From: Agapetus fuscipes
Lineage: Eukaryota > Arthropoda > Insecta > Trichoptera > Glossosomatidae
Assembly: GCA_951799405.1 (NCBI GenBank)
Contig: OX637350.1
Span: forward strand, 3,643,852-3,707,851
Length of the DNA stretch: 64,000 bases
Direction: 5' to 3'
Part shown: piece by piece, positions 30,951 to 42,469 of the stretch
How the letters are laid out: each line of letters opens with the position of its first letter
Position numbering within the stretch: the stretch's first letter is position 1
The notes under the pieces: generated by a model
Told to the model about the DNA's origin: nothing
The model's input: only the letters and a program-made list of their open reading frames with translations
Database searches by the model: none
Made by a program: the position numbers and the translations under genes

Positions 30951-32099
30951 AAGTTTTTCTTAAAATTGTGAAAGAAAATTTTACTTTAGTCACAGTTGTT
31001 TTCAATTCATTTTACATAAAAGACTTTGAAGTATTATTTTGGGTCGTTAACCTTCTTTAAATAAACATTATGGGTATCAAAGTAACCATTTTTATAAGCA
31101 ATAACCATGAAAGATAAACCTACAAAAGTATCGAATATCATTTAAAATTACATTACAGCGTTTTTTTTAAATTTCCCCCTACATCAAAATTTAAAGCAAA
31201 AAAAGACATTTTGCAGTTAGTGAAAGTGGAAGCGTTTTTCTTCCCGTTTAGTACTAAAAGAGACTAATGAGATAATGATGAGGTGGAGAAGTAAATAATT
31301 ATCACTTGCAAAATGATTCTGATGTAATACTACAGTGCCTAGGGGTGGTATTTAACCCTTTTTATGCCGGGAATAAAATTTACGGTGTACATATAAAAAA
31401 GTACACCATCGCTACGTACACACGACTTACTCTGGCCGTACGAGAAGATCTTACCAAGAAAAAAAAACCTGAATTGTGAATCATTTTCATTTGTCCCTTT
31501 GTAGTCTACAGAAGGTCACTGTAAATCATAAAAATACTTATTAAATTACTTACTAAAATATTAAAAGACACGGTGATTTCAAAAATGATCTCTTAAAACT
31601 CAAAATGGGCGCCGGCGGAGCAATTCTAATTTTCACATTGTGTGGCAGGTATGCAAAATATGCACTCAGCTAAATCACCACCCTTGATATTTTTGCCATC
31701 AAATTTTTGTACTGATAAACTCTCAGAAAGTAAATCAAGAAATTAGTAAAATAATACACATTTGCATTGATGCATTTTGCATACTATTTCATATGAAAAT
31801 ACGTACCTATTATATCGTACGTACCTATCACTGATAAAGCAACAAAAAAATTAAATCATGCTAGAAAACGACAAAAAACATGCTTTAAATCCATGCGCTT
31901 ACTCAAATTTCATAAAGTGCAATGTTTACAATTTTAGGGCAAAAATTAGAATTGTAAGTATGTATGTACATATTGAAAGCAAATATGTATTGTTCGTCAT
32001 GAGACAAATTGTTTTTTTTTTGCAAAGCAAGTGTGAAAATTTGACAACATACCTTTCATTTCTCTACTGTTGTACGCACAGTTTTACGAAAAAATATCT
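30951..32099. other. No gene recognised
   Basis: AT-rich. An 82-codon ORF (31858-32106, +) is without motif. Confidence 0.35.
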
Positions 32100-32300
32100 C
32101 GTTTGAAGCGTAGAATGCAAGAGGCTTTTCTACGAGTATCTTGTTCCTTGCGTAGAAAGCGAGATTTTTCTATTGGTATCTCGCCTCTGATGTAAGAGGA
32201 GTGAATTTATCAAACACATATCTTGTTTCTGTTGTGGTAGAAGTGAATTTATTGACGGGATATCTTGTCTCTGGTAGTGAAACACTTAATTGTAATTATC
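32100..32300. repeat. Degenerate ~60 bp direct repeats
   Basis: ATCTTGTTCCTTGCGTAGAA, ATCTCGCCTCTGATGTAAGA, ATCTTGTTTCTGTTGTGGTA and ATCTTGTCTCTGGTAGTGAA are spaced by ~45-70 bp with GTGAATTTATnnA between. The same ATCTCGTCTGCGGCAGTGAA occurs just after the K array at 50215. Confidence 0.55.
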
Positions 32301-32745
32301 GCGAGCATCAAAGGCCCAGAGAATTCGATTAATCTATGGATTTCCATACTAATTAATTACGACTGTCATTATTAAATCTCCATTATTTCCCGACGAACGC
32401 AAATAATTAATCTTTTTTAAGGCGTTTGCTTCAAAGAAAAGATTATCCTTTCAAAGGCAAGGCAAAGCTTTTTCTACAAAGGTTGAAGTTTTAAAAATGA
32501 TTTATGTTGTCTTGAAAATAATTATAAGTGCTCATTTAAAGAAAGCTCTACAGAGAAACAATGTGGATTTCTATTTTAATGAATTTACATTGAATTTAAA
32601 TAACGAGATATCGTTTCAAGATTACAAGTTCCTAAAATGTCGTGTTCTCAAAATAAATCGGTATATCACAGTTTTATAATCAAAGAACAATCCAAAGATT
32701 ATTTTCATGATAGTATCCTAAAATAAACTGAAATTTAAATTGTTG
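32301..32745. other. No gene recognised
   Basis: AT-rich. A 60-codon ORF without motif. Confidence 0.35.
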
Positions 32746-32749
32746 AAGT

Positions 32750-32942
32750 GGATGCTTCTCAGCTCCCAAGGGGGCTGTTACTCATATCTTGTAAAGGCTG
32801 AGTAAAGCTTGCCCGTATTTTATTTTGAAGTTTGAAATAAACACCGAAACGGGAAATCATTTCTGACATCCTCGGTGGGATTCGAACCGAGCTCACGGCA
32901 TGGAATGCAAGCGCTCTACTAACTGAGCTATCCACCGGATTC
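32750..32942 (-). mobile_element. S1 SINE (minus), 3' truncated
   Basis: The complement reads GGTGGATAGCTCAGTTAGTA, GGTTCGAATCCCACCGAGG, the body, then TGAGTAACAGCCCCCTTGGG. Confidence 0.8.
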
Positions 32943-33437
32943 AATAACTCAAATTATTCGCAAAGGCGTCTTTCGGGAAAATCAATTATTCTGATTCTAA
33001 ATACTCGTACTAAATTGTAGATGTTTTGATAGGCAAACGTAGACCACTTGTCAATATGAAATTGCAATAGCATGGGTCGGAAAAACCACTACGACTCGTT
33101 TCGCACAGCTCATTTCCCCCAGAGTGAACCAAAAGGGAAACACAAATTTGGGCAGTGCGTTTGTTAGCGAAATGTCCAGTGAACCGGGACAATTTCGTCG
33201 AGGTCGTAGCCCTTAAACTCTCTACGCCTGGAGCGTAGCTCGTAGAGACTGACCGCTTGTTTTGTTGGTAGGGCTTTGTACGTTTTGTAAACATGCCAAA
33301 TCTGTGTTTGACGATATGGAATTGTAAAAAATGTGTCGTAACAAAGAGAAAAACAACAATGTACCCTTATTTTTTTTTTTTACATTTAATGATAAAGTTT
33401 AGTAAATAAAAAGTAAAAAATCCAAAATAAGATTTAA
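32943..33437. other. No gene recognised; 94-codon minus ORF
   Basis: 33010-33294 (-) encodes 94 residues with no domain I recognise. The DNA has repeated CTACG/CGTAG words also seen at 34.6, 43.8, 45.1 and 59.5 kb. Not supported as a gene. Confidence 0.3.
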
Positions 33438-33510
33438 ATACATTTTTTTTTTTTTTTTTTTAAATAGATTTGTGGAAAGGAATGCAATCCACCAACCTAC
33501 ATTATTTACA
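33438..33510 (-). repeat. S3 SINE, extreme 3' end
   Basis: T-run then TAAATAGATTTGTGGAAAGG and AATGCAATCCACCAACCTA. Confidence 0.65.
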
Positions 33511-33518
33511 ATGAATGG

Positions 33519-34000
33519 TTCCTTGACTTTTTGGTTGATATGAGACTGAACACACAAAATGTAAAAAAGGTTCACTTCACCAATATCACCCCTGTTTCCA
33601 GGAAGGTGGGAAAAAGTGGCAGGGTGTATGTTTTTTTTTTTTTTTTTTTTTTTTAAATAGATTTGTGGAAAGGAATGCAATCAACCAACCTATTTTGCCT
33701 GGCCAGTTTTCTTCATGCGAAAGCAGAAGCTTGTGTGCATGCAACGGCATCTGTTGAACCAGGGTAGAAGTTATCGTCGTGGGATTCGAACCAGCGTTAT
33801 CCGGTTCCAAATAACCTGTCTTGATCCCCGCGGCCATAGCACCGTATGTTAATTTGAGTCTTTGATTTTAATTTGCAAGTACACATGCAGCATTTGTAAG
33901 TGAGAACTAATACGTGTCCGTTTGCGGTCATGCATTTAATATGAATTTTAAATGTCAATATATCTTTGTAACTTAAAATATAGATTAATATAAGTAGTAG
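33519..34000 (+). repeat. A-repeat split by an S3 SINE
   Basis: The 5' part is 33519-33628 and the 3' part 33845-34000 (GTTAATTTGAGTCTTTGA... to CTTTGTAACTTAAAATATAG). GTATGTT-type sequence borders both sides of the insert. Confidence 0.75.
33629..33845 (-). mobile_element. S3 SINE, full length (family reference)
   Basis: On the minus strand the head reads GGTGCTATGGCCGCGGGGAT, with B-box GGTTCGAATCCCACGACG. The body follows (CCTGGTTCAACAGATGCCG, TGGCCAGGCAAAATAGG), then a long poly(A). The GCTATGGCCGNGGGG start suggests derivation from a Ser/Leu-type tRNA; that is inference. Confidence 0.75.
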
Positions 34001-35087
34001 TTATTATTCGTTAAAAAAAATAAAGGTATCCTATGTAAAACATTCAATAAACAGGTCTTTTTTGAATGTCAAACTAAAGAATAGATTTTTGTTATCACAA
34101 GAAGCAATTATAAATAGCCACACGAAAACGAATAAATAATCCACAAAACCAAAAAAAAAATATTTCAGATATTAAAAATAAAACAAACTTACAAAAGTTA
34201 GGTTATTCCTACACCTATTCAATAAAATGCCTATCAAATTGGCGGTACAAATAAAGTTTATTGCTCTCTGTTTGTTTGCCCATACAAACGCCCTCACGTT
34301 CTAGGCTTCTCCGAACATTCTATACACATCCGATAGACAGGCAGTACTTCCATACAAATAGTTCTATTCATACTCAGGCGTAGACTAAACAGTTACTAAT
34401 GCAAACGTAACTCTGAAATTATAACTCTAAATATACAAATGAAGGCATTTAAAACATGATTAAATGTTTTCTAAATCACGTTATTTTAAATGTGTTTTTG
34501 TTAATAAAAAAAGCGTTAAGTTCTGATTAGTGGAACAAGTTTGGTCTACGACTGACTATGAATAACGCTAGGGTCTACGCCTAGGAATGTCTACGTCACA
34601 TCGTAGAGGAAATACATGGCGTAGGGGAAATAGGAACTTACTAATAAACTCGTGGCGCACGTAGCTGAACCAATAAACGTCTACGATGCATTTCAGATGG
34701 TTAATAAAATAAGGTTTGATTAATACTATTTGATTAATATCAGATGCAAGCTCCACTAATTGATTACTTAACGGTTAATCGATATAAGCTCATGGATTTA
34801 ATACGTTTTTGATAGTCAATAAAGCAATTCATGATTAAAATTTTTAGGTGAAATATTTTTCTTATCGCCATTCATATCTTTACGAGTTTTTGATACTAAA
34901 TACTTTGTGATAGATGGTACTTATATGTGGAATGTCATCCACGGAATTAAGTTGATTTAAGATTAGTAATATTAACTAACATATGGATATTGATAATTAT
35001 TTAAGTTTACATACCAAAATGACGTTTCAAAATAATTACAAACTTGTCAGTATTAAAGGGATAGTTTAGTTTACTTTTGTTGTCTCT
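34001..35087. other. No gene recognised
   Basis: AT-rich. 34570-34690 is rich in CTACG/CGTAG words. No domain. Confidence 0.35.
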
Positions 35088-35355
35088 CCTTGACTGATAG
35101 GTTGGTATGAGGCTGACCCCCCGTGCTGTAAAAATCGGTTCACTTTTCACGCGGCCAACGCCACCCCGGTTTCAGGGAAAGGCGGCAGGAGTTGCGAAGG
35201 TTTATGTTCATGTGAGGTTTTTTTTTTATTTGTATGCACGCATGCAGAATGTGTAGCCTCGAACCTACAAACTACATGTGCCTGTCTGTGGGCATGCATT
35301 TAATATGAGCCTTAAATGTTAACATATCTTTGCAGCTTAGATTATAGATTATAGT
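35088..35355 (+). repeat. A-repeat
   Basis: TCCTTGACTGATAGGTTGG to GCAGCTTAGATTATAGATTA, with GC-richer middle. Confidence 0.85.
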
Positions 35356-35439
35356 ATCTTATGAATCATTTGAAACCAGAGTAAAAAAAATTAATATTAA
35401 GATGTTTTAATCGGTAAGAGCTATTTTTGTTTATCTGAA

Positions 35440-35640
35440 TCCCCTTTAAGAGCCTTCTGCGAGCTTGGTCACCGCTAAAGATGCTCGATTTCTCAAGTTG
35501 ATTTACGACTGGTCATTGGTGCAGGTAGATGTTTTTTGCATCTAGACGAATAGTTGTTTTTTCTTACTCCACCAAGGATCGAACCCAAAAACATCTGATT
35601 ACGCTAACCAATAGATCAAGTAAGTCCTTCAAGCCGTTTA
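35440..35640 (-). repeat. S2-like SINE (minus), diverged
   Basis: The complement shows a tRNA-like head TTGGTTAGCGTAATCAG with GGGTTCGATCCTTGGTGGAG, then a decayed S2 body ending GACCAAGCTCGCAGAAGG. Confidence 0.5.
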
Positions 35641-36157
35641 AAATATGTAATCCACGCAAAAAAAAAAAAAAATTATTTAAAAATAAATGATGATAAGTAT
35701 TGCATTATTTTATTCAGGTTTTTACGGATTCAAGCGTTAACAGGACAAATTTAAAATTTATTTATTTAAATTCGCTCGCAAAAGTCTCCTTCACGCAACG
35801 AATGCTGATTTCCCAGGAACAGGAAAAATCTCATCAAATTCAGCAATAACCTCGTATCGAAATTTCGAGAAGAATGAAGGGAATGAGATAAGTGTCTAGT
35901 CAAAAAATATTGCTTATGAATAAAACAGGGGAAAAAGGTAGTAAAAATTAGCATAATATCCTCGAGGATTTCGGATTACTTGAAAAATAAAATGGATCTC
36001 ATTTTCCACCCCTCCTCGTTGGGTATTCGTTTTTCCCAACTCAAGAGCAATCAATAATGCTGAATAAATCAAAAAAACAATTATTTTTTACTTTAAAGCT
36101 CCCACAAGATTGCTGTTTAAAAATCCGAATAAAAAATCTTTCTTTTGAAGGTTCACA
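35641..36157. other. No gene recognised
   Basis: AT-rich. No supported feature. Confidence 0.35.
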
Positions 36158-36400
36158 TTCCTTAACTTATTGGTTAGTATGAAACAAACCACCCATACTG
36201 TAAAGAATGACTCACTTTGCCAATATCCTCCCTGTTTCAGTGAAGATCAGCGAAAGTTGCAGGGTTTATGTTCATTTGAGTTTAGCATTTTAATTTGAAA
36301 GCACATGATGCATTTGTAAGCGCGAACTTACAGTGGGGCTTTGTGGGCATGCACTTAATATGAATCTTAAATGTTAACATTTCTTTGCCACTTAGAATAT
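36158..36400 (+). repeat. A-repeat, diverged
   Basis: TTCCTTAACTTATTGGTTAG to ATTTCTTTGCCACTTAGAAT. Confidence 0.75.
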
Positions 36401-36404
36401 TGAC

Positions 36405-36830
36405 ATCATCATCAAAGGAAGGAAGAATTTGCCACAGATTCAATGAAAGAAACGTACAATCTTTCTTTCGTGCAGCAGTATTGAAGATGCGAATTGCTAT
36501 TATAATTGCCATATTGAATAAAACACAATTCTAGATAGAATACAAAATCGTGAAATAAGGAAGAAGTGCATTACGAAAGACATTGTAAGATGGAGAAGAC
36601 TATGAATAATATATTGGTACCAACATGTAAACAGAATAGAAATGATTCATCCAGAATCATTCATTTCGATTTTTTAGGGAACCCAACAATAAGAAGACTG
36701 TCGGGAACACCTCTAAAAATGGCGTGATAGCTGGCAGTCTAGATCACAGGATGAAATAGTGGCAACTCAGATCCTTCAGAACTACGAAAGACAGAAAAAG
36801 AAGAAAATCTTCAATGCAGATTCACAAGAA
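36405..36830 (+). pseudogene. LINE C-terminal remnants, multiple frames
   Basis: QSFFRAAVLKMRIAIIIAIL parallels the SLIGAATSKDKKSMMIADLR end of the 30.46 kb fragment. Further downstream IQNREIRKKCITKDIVRWRR and then GTPLKMA... resemble other LINE C-termini. Stops and frame changes break it. Confidence 0.5.
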
Positions 36831-37141
36831 GAAAAAAAGCTCACATTGATCTTGATATTTTTTCTTGTGAGTTACTTTATCGACAATGTGGCATCAGTAT
36901 TTGGAGCCTCACACCGGCAAGTACTCAGACACACGATGACGCCCTTTCAGCGATTCTGTGAGACGCGACTTTGGGATAATCAATCACTCCAGATCTTCAC
37001 AAAAACATTCTTTGATATTCCACCCCCTTTAATTTTTCCCTGCCTACTATATCCATTATGCGTGTGTACCTACATATTTTAATCTGAGAAAGCCGATATC
37101 TCACAAAGTTCCACTTACATTATTCTGTTTATTAAGATCTG
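36831..37141. other. No gene recognised
   Basis: Part of a 107-codon ORF (36759-37082, +) runs through here. Its first ~25 codons overlap LINE-like sequence and the rest has no motif. Confidence 0.3.
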
Positions 37142-37381
37142 TACCCTTAGTACGAGTTGTAAAACTCGAGTAAAGTAAAGTTTACGGAAAGTATTAAAGA
37201 GTGATTTTCCCCAAAATCTGCCGTTTTTGTTTCTTTCACTTTATGGTCTTAGCAAAAGAGTTACAGTGATGAAGAAAATCAAGTTCAAACAAATAAAATC
37301 GGCAGATTTAGGGGAAAACCACTCTTTAATATTTTCCGTAAACTTTACTTTACTCAAGTTTTGCAACTCGTACTCAGGGTA
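37142..37381. mobile_element. 240 bp MITE, E family copy 2
   Basis: Same length and arms as 28768-29007. Ends TACCCTTAGTACGAG / CTCGTACTCAGGGTA. Confidence 0.85.
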
Positions 37382-38090
37382 GGTATTGTACTCGTATACA
37401 ACGAGTACGAGTAAAAAACATTTCGTAAATTTTCTTCTATCACGTAAATATAATAATATATGAAAGATAAAGCAACACTCCTCGTGAGTCATTTCGTTTT
37501 CATACATATTACTATTTACGCAATTAAGGGGAGCTTATGGAAACACTTTATACTGTAAGTTTAAAATATTGCGTACATTTTCCTCGATCTTGTTAACAAA
37601 TAAAGTGTATGAAAACTTATCACTCATTAGGGGTATTTTTGAATATTCCATACATTATTTTATTTACGCCATCGAGAGGAATTAAGGCAATCTTTTATAC
37701 TTGGATTCTTTTGGGGATTTATTTCTTGTAATTTACACAAAACTTGCTATTCAGAGTCATTCGCATCTTTTCTTGAAATTTTCCTTAATCTCTATTGAGT
37801 AAGGAATTTTCTGTTAACTTATAGAGAGTAAGTTTATTATGCTTGTAATGAGATTCCAACTTTTTATTTTTGTTCAGGATTTCTAGGTCACTGGTTTTTG
37901 GTTCTTGAATAAAATACTGGATTCTCGCTTGAGTATTTTACACTTTTATTTCAGGTATAAATTATACAACAATAGACTGAGAGACTAGTCAGAATATAAA
38001 ATAAAAATAAATCTATTATTTTCAGCACCTCCGCTTCTAAAGCACAAAAATACAACCTACATTACAAATGGGTGCCAACACGGCCTGCGG
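37382..38090. other. No gene recognised
   Basis: AT-rich. No supported feature. Confidence 0.35.
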
Positions 38091-38145
38091 CCAATGAGGA
38101 CCTCGACCAATGAGGACCTCGACCAATGAGAGCTCACCAAAGCTG
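38091..38145 (+). repeat. 16 bp tandem repeat, ~3 units
   Basis: Unit GACCAATGAGGACCTC repeated, last unit GACCAATGAGAGCTC. Confidence 0.75.
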
Positions 38146-38209
38146 AGGTCGACTGATTAAAATCCCCAAATTAATTTAATTGTTATACCTACCATTGACA
38201 ATTATATTA

Positions 38210-38335
38210 ATTTTCGGATATTTAACGAACCGTTCGGTGAGAACTTACATTATTCTCTACGTTTCGTTAGCGACGTAGCCGACGTCTTCAGGAGAACATC
38301 CTATCTGTACGGCGACTGAGGATGAACAATACCTA
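38210..38335 (-). mobile_element. Hammerhead-bearing element, best-preserved copy
   Basis: A ~125 bp unit shared with 9465-9583. Carries the complete motif below on the minus strand. No ORF. Possibly a solo terminal region of a Penelope-like element (inference). Confidence 0.65.
38251..38298 (-). ncRNA. Hammerhead-ribozyme-like motif 4
   Basis: Minus strand: ATGTTCTC-side stem I (7 bp with GAGAATA, one G-U) / CTGAAGA (complement of 38285-38291) / extra C / GTCGGC-TACGTC-GCTAAC stem II with one mismatch / GAAA (complement of 38262-38265) / CG / U-A. ACGU stem III is self-complementary. Every invariant core base is present, making this the most credible ribozyme in the window apart from the one-base insert before stem II. 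Confidence 0.65.
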
Positions 38336-39099
38336 CCATTATTCAACTTCTCCTACATTTATTTAAAAATAAATGACAGCTTAGTGTTCGACTATCTATG
38401 AATAACAGGGAAAGTGATATTAAACAGATATTAAGTAGAAATTGGAGTAATGTTTGATGTACGTATTTTTTACTCTCAGATTTATTCAAGGACCTTTCTG
38501 TTCTTAAATTCAATATTTGTCTTTGTTATATCAAATAATGAAAACGTATCCATCTTTGATGTCACATAATTGAAAGAGATTCTTTGGAAATTTTATTAAT
38601 ATCCGAGTAAAGTGCGGATATATATCCGAGTAGTACAGAACAAAATACGGCAATCTAGGATTTTTTTTAAAAATGAGAGAAATATGCAGAAACACCAAAA
38701 ACGACAATGCTTCCATATAACATAACATACATTTGATCGTTTTTATATGAAAAATCCCAACAAAGCAAAGAGTAAACCTTTTTTGGTATTAAATACACAA
38801 AATACAATATTTACTTCCAATCTTTTTCCACTGTTTACAATATAGTCAGCAAATTTTTATTTGTTTACATGAAAATATTTATTATTTTTTTCAGGAATGG
38901 GACATTCATTTTTTGTAGTGTTTGCTTTGGAGATATCTTGCAAATAAGAAATAACTTTTTAAGGATGTACAATAGATAAATGTAAACATGAATATGGTTT
39001 TTATGGGGTTTTAAATGAACAAATATCGGTTATTTGTCTTGTGAAATGAAAGACAAACTTCATATGTAAATGAATAGTCAATATTGCGACCAAGCGATC
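38336..39099. other. No gene recognised
   Basis: AT-rich. No supported feature. Confidence 0.35.
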
Positions 39100-39232
39100 T
39101 AAGCTGATGCAAATGAACATAAGCCCTGCTACTCTTGGCGACCTTTTCTGAAAAAAGGGTGACATTGGCAAAGTGAATAATATTTTACAGAATGTCACCC
39201 TCATACCAATCTATAATTCAAGAAAAAAAACT
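39100..39232 (-). repeat. A-repeat, 5' half (minus)
   Basis: GAACATAAGCCCTGCTACTC through CAATCTATAATTCAAGAA. Confidence 0.7.
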
Positions 39233-39602
39233 TTGCAATATTACATTATAAATAAACAATTGCAATTATTAATTATTGAAAAGTTCAATTCAATTTTTTA
39301 AAGATTTTCTTCGTTGTATATTATTACACTTTTGAGTCACAAAATGGTTAAATAAAGAAAGTAAAAAACGCTCCAATTTTATGCAATAAACAAACTATTT
39401 TTAAACGATTAAACAAAATAGGAGGTTGAAGAGTGTGGATTATCAAAGTTTATGTTTAATTGCCTGAATTGAAATGAAGAAGATGCAAGATAAACAAATG
39501 ATTTTTTGAACATAAGCCGTGCAAATCTAGTCAACCCAAACACGGTTGAATTTTTACAGCATTGGTGATCAATCTCAAAGCAGACAACTCTCCAAATAAT
39601 AT
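39233..39602. other. No gene recognised
   Basis: AT-rich. Ends with the left target duplication of the next element. Confidence 0.35.
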
Positions 39603-39664
39603 TATTTTATAAAAAGTGAATTAAACTCTGTTTTATCCTTTTGAATTTTTAAATAATTTAAATA
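39603..39664 (+). mobile_element. 62 bp truncated insert of the hammerhead family, 13 bp target duplication
   Basis: CTCCAAATAATAT at 39590-39602 and 39665-39677 flank TTTTATAAAAAGTGAATTAA... Only the part downstream of the ribozyme remains, matching 17150-17190 and 58160-58200. Confidence 0.65.
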
Positions 39665-39712
39665 CTCCAAATAATATATTTTTTAAATCTTATACGTTGA
39701 CTATTAATTTTG

Positions 39713-39965
39713 TTCCTTGACTTATATGTAGGTTGGTATGCAGCTGCCCACCCATGCTGTAAAAAATTGTTCACTTCCCCAATGTCACCCCTGTTTTAGG
39801 GAAGGACGGCAAGAGTTGATGGGTGTATGTCCATTTGAGATTTGGGGTTTTATGTTGTAGGTTCACATGCGGCATGTGCAAGCGCGATTTTGTACATGTC
39901 TGCTTGTAAGAATGCGTATAATGTGAATCCCCAATGTAACATATCTTTGCAACTTAGATTTGATT
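39713..39965 (+). repeat. A-repeat
   Basis: TTCCTTGACTTATATGTAGG to CTTTGCAACTTAGATTTGAT. Confidence 0.85.
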
Positions 39966-40535
39966 AACTGCAAAATAAGTTTAAAAATTTGGAGTTCCTT
40001 TCGCAGTAGCACATTAACCTTAAGGCACTCTACATTTTCAGAGGTTTAAAGACTGTTTAAAACGGGCCATGAATTTCAATAAGTGGGCGATTCATTCAGA
40101 CCCCAGACGGTTTCCATTCACACAGGCTGTGGAGTGGTAGAGGTCCCAAAGTCGGCGGGCAGTCTGCCAAAATGTAGTACTCTATCTGTACTCCAGACGG
40201 GGCTCGCAGGTCGGCCATTGCCACATGGGTCAATGTTAAATTATCAGATCAACAATTCACTGTGGATATGCACTCCATAGCTCCCAGTGCGGTTGCCAAG
40301 AATCTCAAGTGATTTCCGTGTCCTACAGGGTCAAATATTTAAATGCAAGCTCTGTATAAAGACAAACACATATCAGAGATTTGTAACTTAAAAAAAGTGC
40401 AGCGGAACGACGCTGCACATATCGAAACCTCAAAGGTAAAACTGAATCTATAATCTAAGTTACGTAGGATATATGCTTGACATATAAGTGACATATTATT
40501 TAACTAACAAGGGGTTTTCGGATCAATGCACGTAT
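39966..40535. other. No gene recognised
   Basis: Includes a GC-richer stretch at 40080-40300 with a 65-codon ORF and no motif, and a partial A-repeat tail (CTATAATCTAAGTTACG) at ~40445. Confidence 0.35.
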
Positions 40536-40748
40536 CATATTCCTTGACTTAAAGGTTGGTATGAGGCTGACCGGGTATACTGTAGAAAATTGATCACTTT
40601 ACCAATGTCACCACTGATTCAGGGAAGATCGGCAAGAGTTGCAGGGCTTATGTCCATTTTAAATTTATGCGTGTCTGCTTGTGGAAATGCATTTAATAGA
40701 ATCTCAAATGATACATATCCTTGCAGCTTAGATTAAGATTAGATTTAG
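40536..40748 (+). repeat. A-repeat, internally deleted
   Basis: TTCCTTGACTTAAAGGTTGG to CTTGCAGCTTAGATTAAG, with ~60 bp missing after TGTCCATTTTAAATTTATG. Confidence 0.8.
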
Positions 40749-40850
40749 AAAAGTTTTTCATTCCAAAGAGTTTTGAAATCGTTTTTTCAGCTGAGCACTA
40801 AAAAGTGTCATAAAGCCCCCTTTGAAATATTTAAGTCAGAGTTCATTAAG

Positions 40851-41006
40851 GCCCGGTATTTTCAACGTCAGCATATGTAACTGATTTATAACAGCATATG
40901 TAACTTAAATAACTGATAAAAAAATCATTCCCACAATTTAAATAAGTGCGTCCTTTTCATTCAGTATAAAGTCGCTTTGTCAACGTTGAAAATACTCGTA
41001 CAAGGC
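40851..41006. mobile_element. MITE (H family)
   Basis: Ends GGCCCGGTATTTTCAACGTC and CAACGTTGAAAATACTCGTACAAGGCC are inverted. An inner AGTGCGTCC and GTCGCTTTGTC are shared with copies at 50818 and 57868. Confidence 0.7.
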
Positions 41007-41069
41007 CTATGGTTCAAAAGAAACGTCGTTAATTATTTGAAATGAAAACAAACTAAATAGAGCAGCATC

Positions 41070-41395
41070 TCACTACCTGTATGAACTGATCACCAAAATG
41101 GAGATTTCTACCCGCGGACAGACACTCAGATCCAGGGACTCAAATAAAAGTCTGCTCCAGCTGCCGCGCAGAGCCACGAGGACGGTGTTTGGTGACCGAG
41201 CCTTTAGCGTTGCTGCTCCGACGCGACGGCTTGGAATTCTCTTCCTGCAACCCTCAGGGAGCTGAAGATTGAGGCAGTTTTTCAAAAAGGGTTTAAAACT
41301 TATTTTTTCAAAGACAGTTACAAAGCGCCTTTGCAGTGACTCAGTCTCGAAAAGGCGTTATACAAATGTTATTTATTATTATCGTACTATTATTC
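41070..41395 (+). pseudogene. L2-like LINE 3' end with frameshift
   Basis: QTLRSRDSNKSLLQLPRRAT then RTVFGDRAFSVAAPTR matches the GDRAFSVAAP motif near the C-terminus of L2/CR1-type LINEs. A shift of frame then gives LRELKIEAVFQKGLKTYFFK. The tail is AAGGCGTTATACAAATGTTA plus ATT repeats. Confidence 0.7.
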
Positions 41396-42060
41396 ATTCA
41401 ATTTTTTTTTTAATATACTTGTATAATATCAATGACTTCAAAAGTTTCTGTTTTCCGGGCAATAAATATAGAAACACACACTATTCCAACATATCATAGC
41501 GCATGTTTGTATGTAAAGCGTCTGGGTAAGAACTGCAAAGGAAAAAGAAGAATAAATAATGTATGAGCATTAAGGAAATCGACTTCCCTTTGTATGAAAT
41601 ACGTTTGACGTGCCTAGCACACAGGGCATACATGAAAAGGGGTTAGTAGTACCGCGGCGTATTATGAAAATACTGTTTTTGGATTCTACAAACATTCAAT
41701 AACTGTACTAAGGATGAAACCTCGCTAGTTTTTCAGCTAAACAGAGAAGTGGTGAGTTTTTGACATTCCGATATCTCACGAGATTATCAAATGATATATT
41801 TTTTAAATACGTACGTACATGTTTTAGAAAAAAAATACTGTGAAAAAATAAATAGAAAAGACTGTTAATATATCGGTTATGAAATAAAATTAATAAATAT
41901 GGTGTCATTAGCGTAAAGATTGTATTGTGTTTAAAATATAAATAAGAACCTTACATAAAAAAATTACAATGAGTTTACCCTATTTTTTAATCCTTTATTA
42001 GAGATTTTTGAAATTATCGTTTGCACAGTTTCAATACAAATGTGTGATTAAATTATTTAT
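41396..42060. other. No gene recognised
   Basis: AT-rich. No supported feature. Confidence 0.35.
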
Positions 42061-42365
42061 TTCAGTCATCTGTAAAGATTCCAATGTCAACCCGGTTTTA
42101 GGAGAAGGCGGTAGTAGCAAAAATATTTATTTTGTTGCCAAACTGTAAACCTAAAAGTGTAGATGTCTTGCTATATATTCTGGAAAAAAGGTCTACGTGT
42201 ATAAATTATAAACTTCAGCCATCTGTAAAGATTCCAATGTCACCTCGGTTTCAATGAAAGGCAGTAGGAGCAAAAACAGTTATTTTGTTGCCAAACTATA
42301 AACCTAAAAGTCTAGATTTCTTGCTATATATCCGGGAAAAAAGGCCAAAAAATCTATCCATAAAT
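42061..42365 (+). repeat. ~150 bp tandem duplication, 2 units
   Basis: TCATCTGTAAAGATTCCAAT at 42066 and CATCTGTAAAGATTCCAATG at ~42220 start two units. Both contain TTATTTTGTTGCCAAACT, AACCTAAAAGT and TTGCTATATAT in the same order, diverged by scattered changes. Confidence 0.75.
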
Positions 42366-42469
42366 TATAATCTATCAGTTTTTACCAATCATATTTCGAT
42401 TTTTCCAAACAAGTCAAATTTCTTGTAAAAAAAATGAAATTCAAAAAGCGATCGAAATCCTGCTGAAGT

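Noticed and set aside
33010..33294. 94-codon minus ORF as a host gene
   Set aside because: No domain, no splice or promoter context that I can support, and it lies in CTACG-rich repeat-like DNA.
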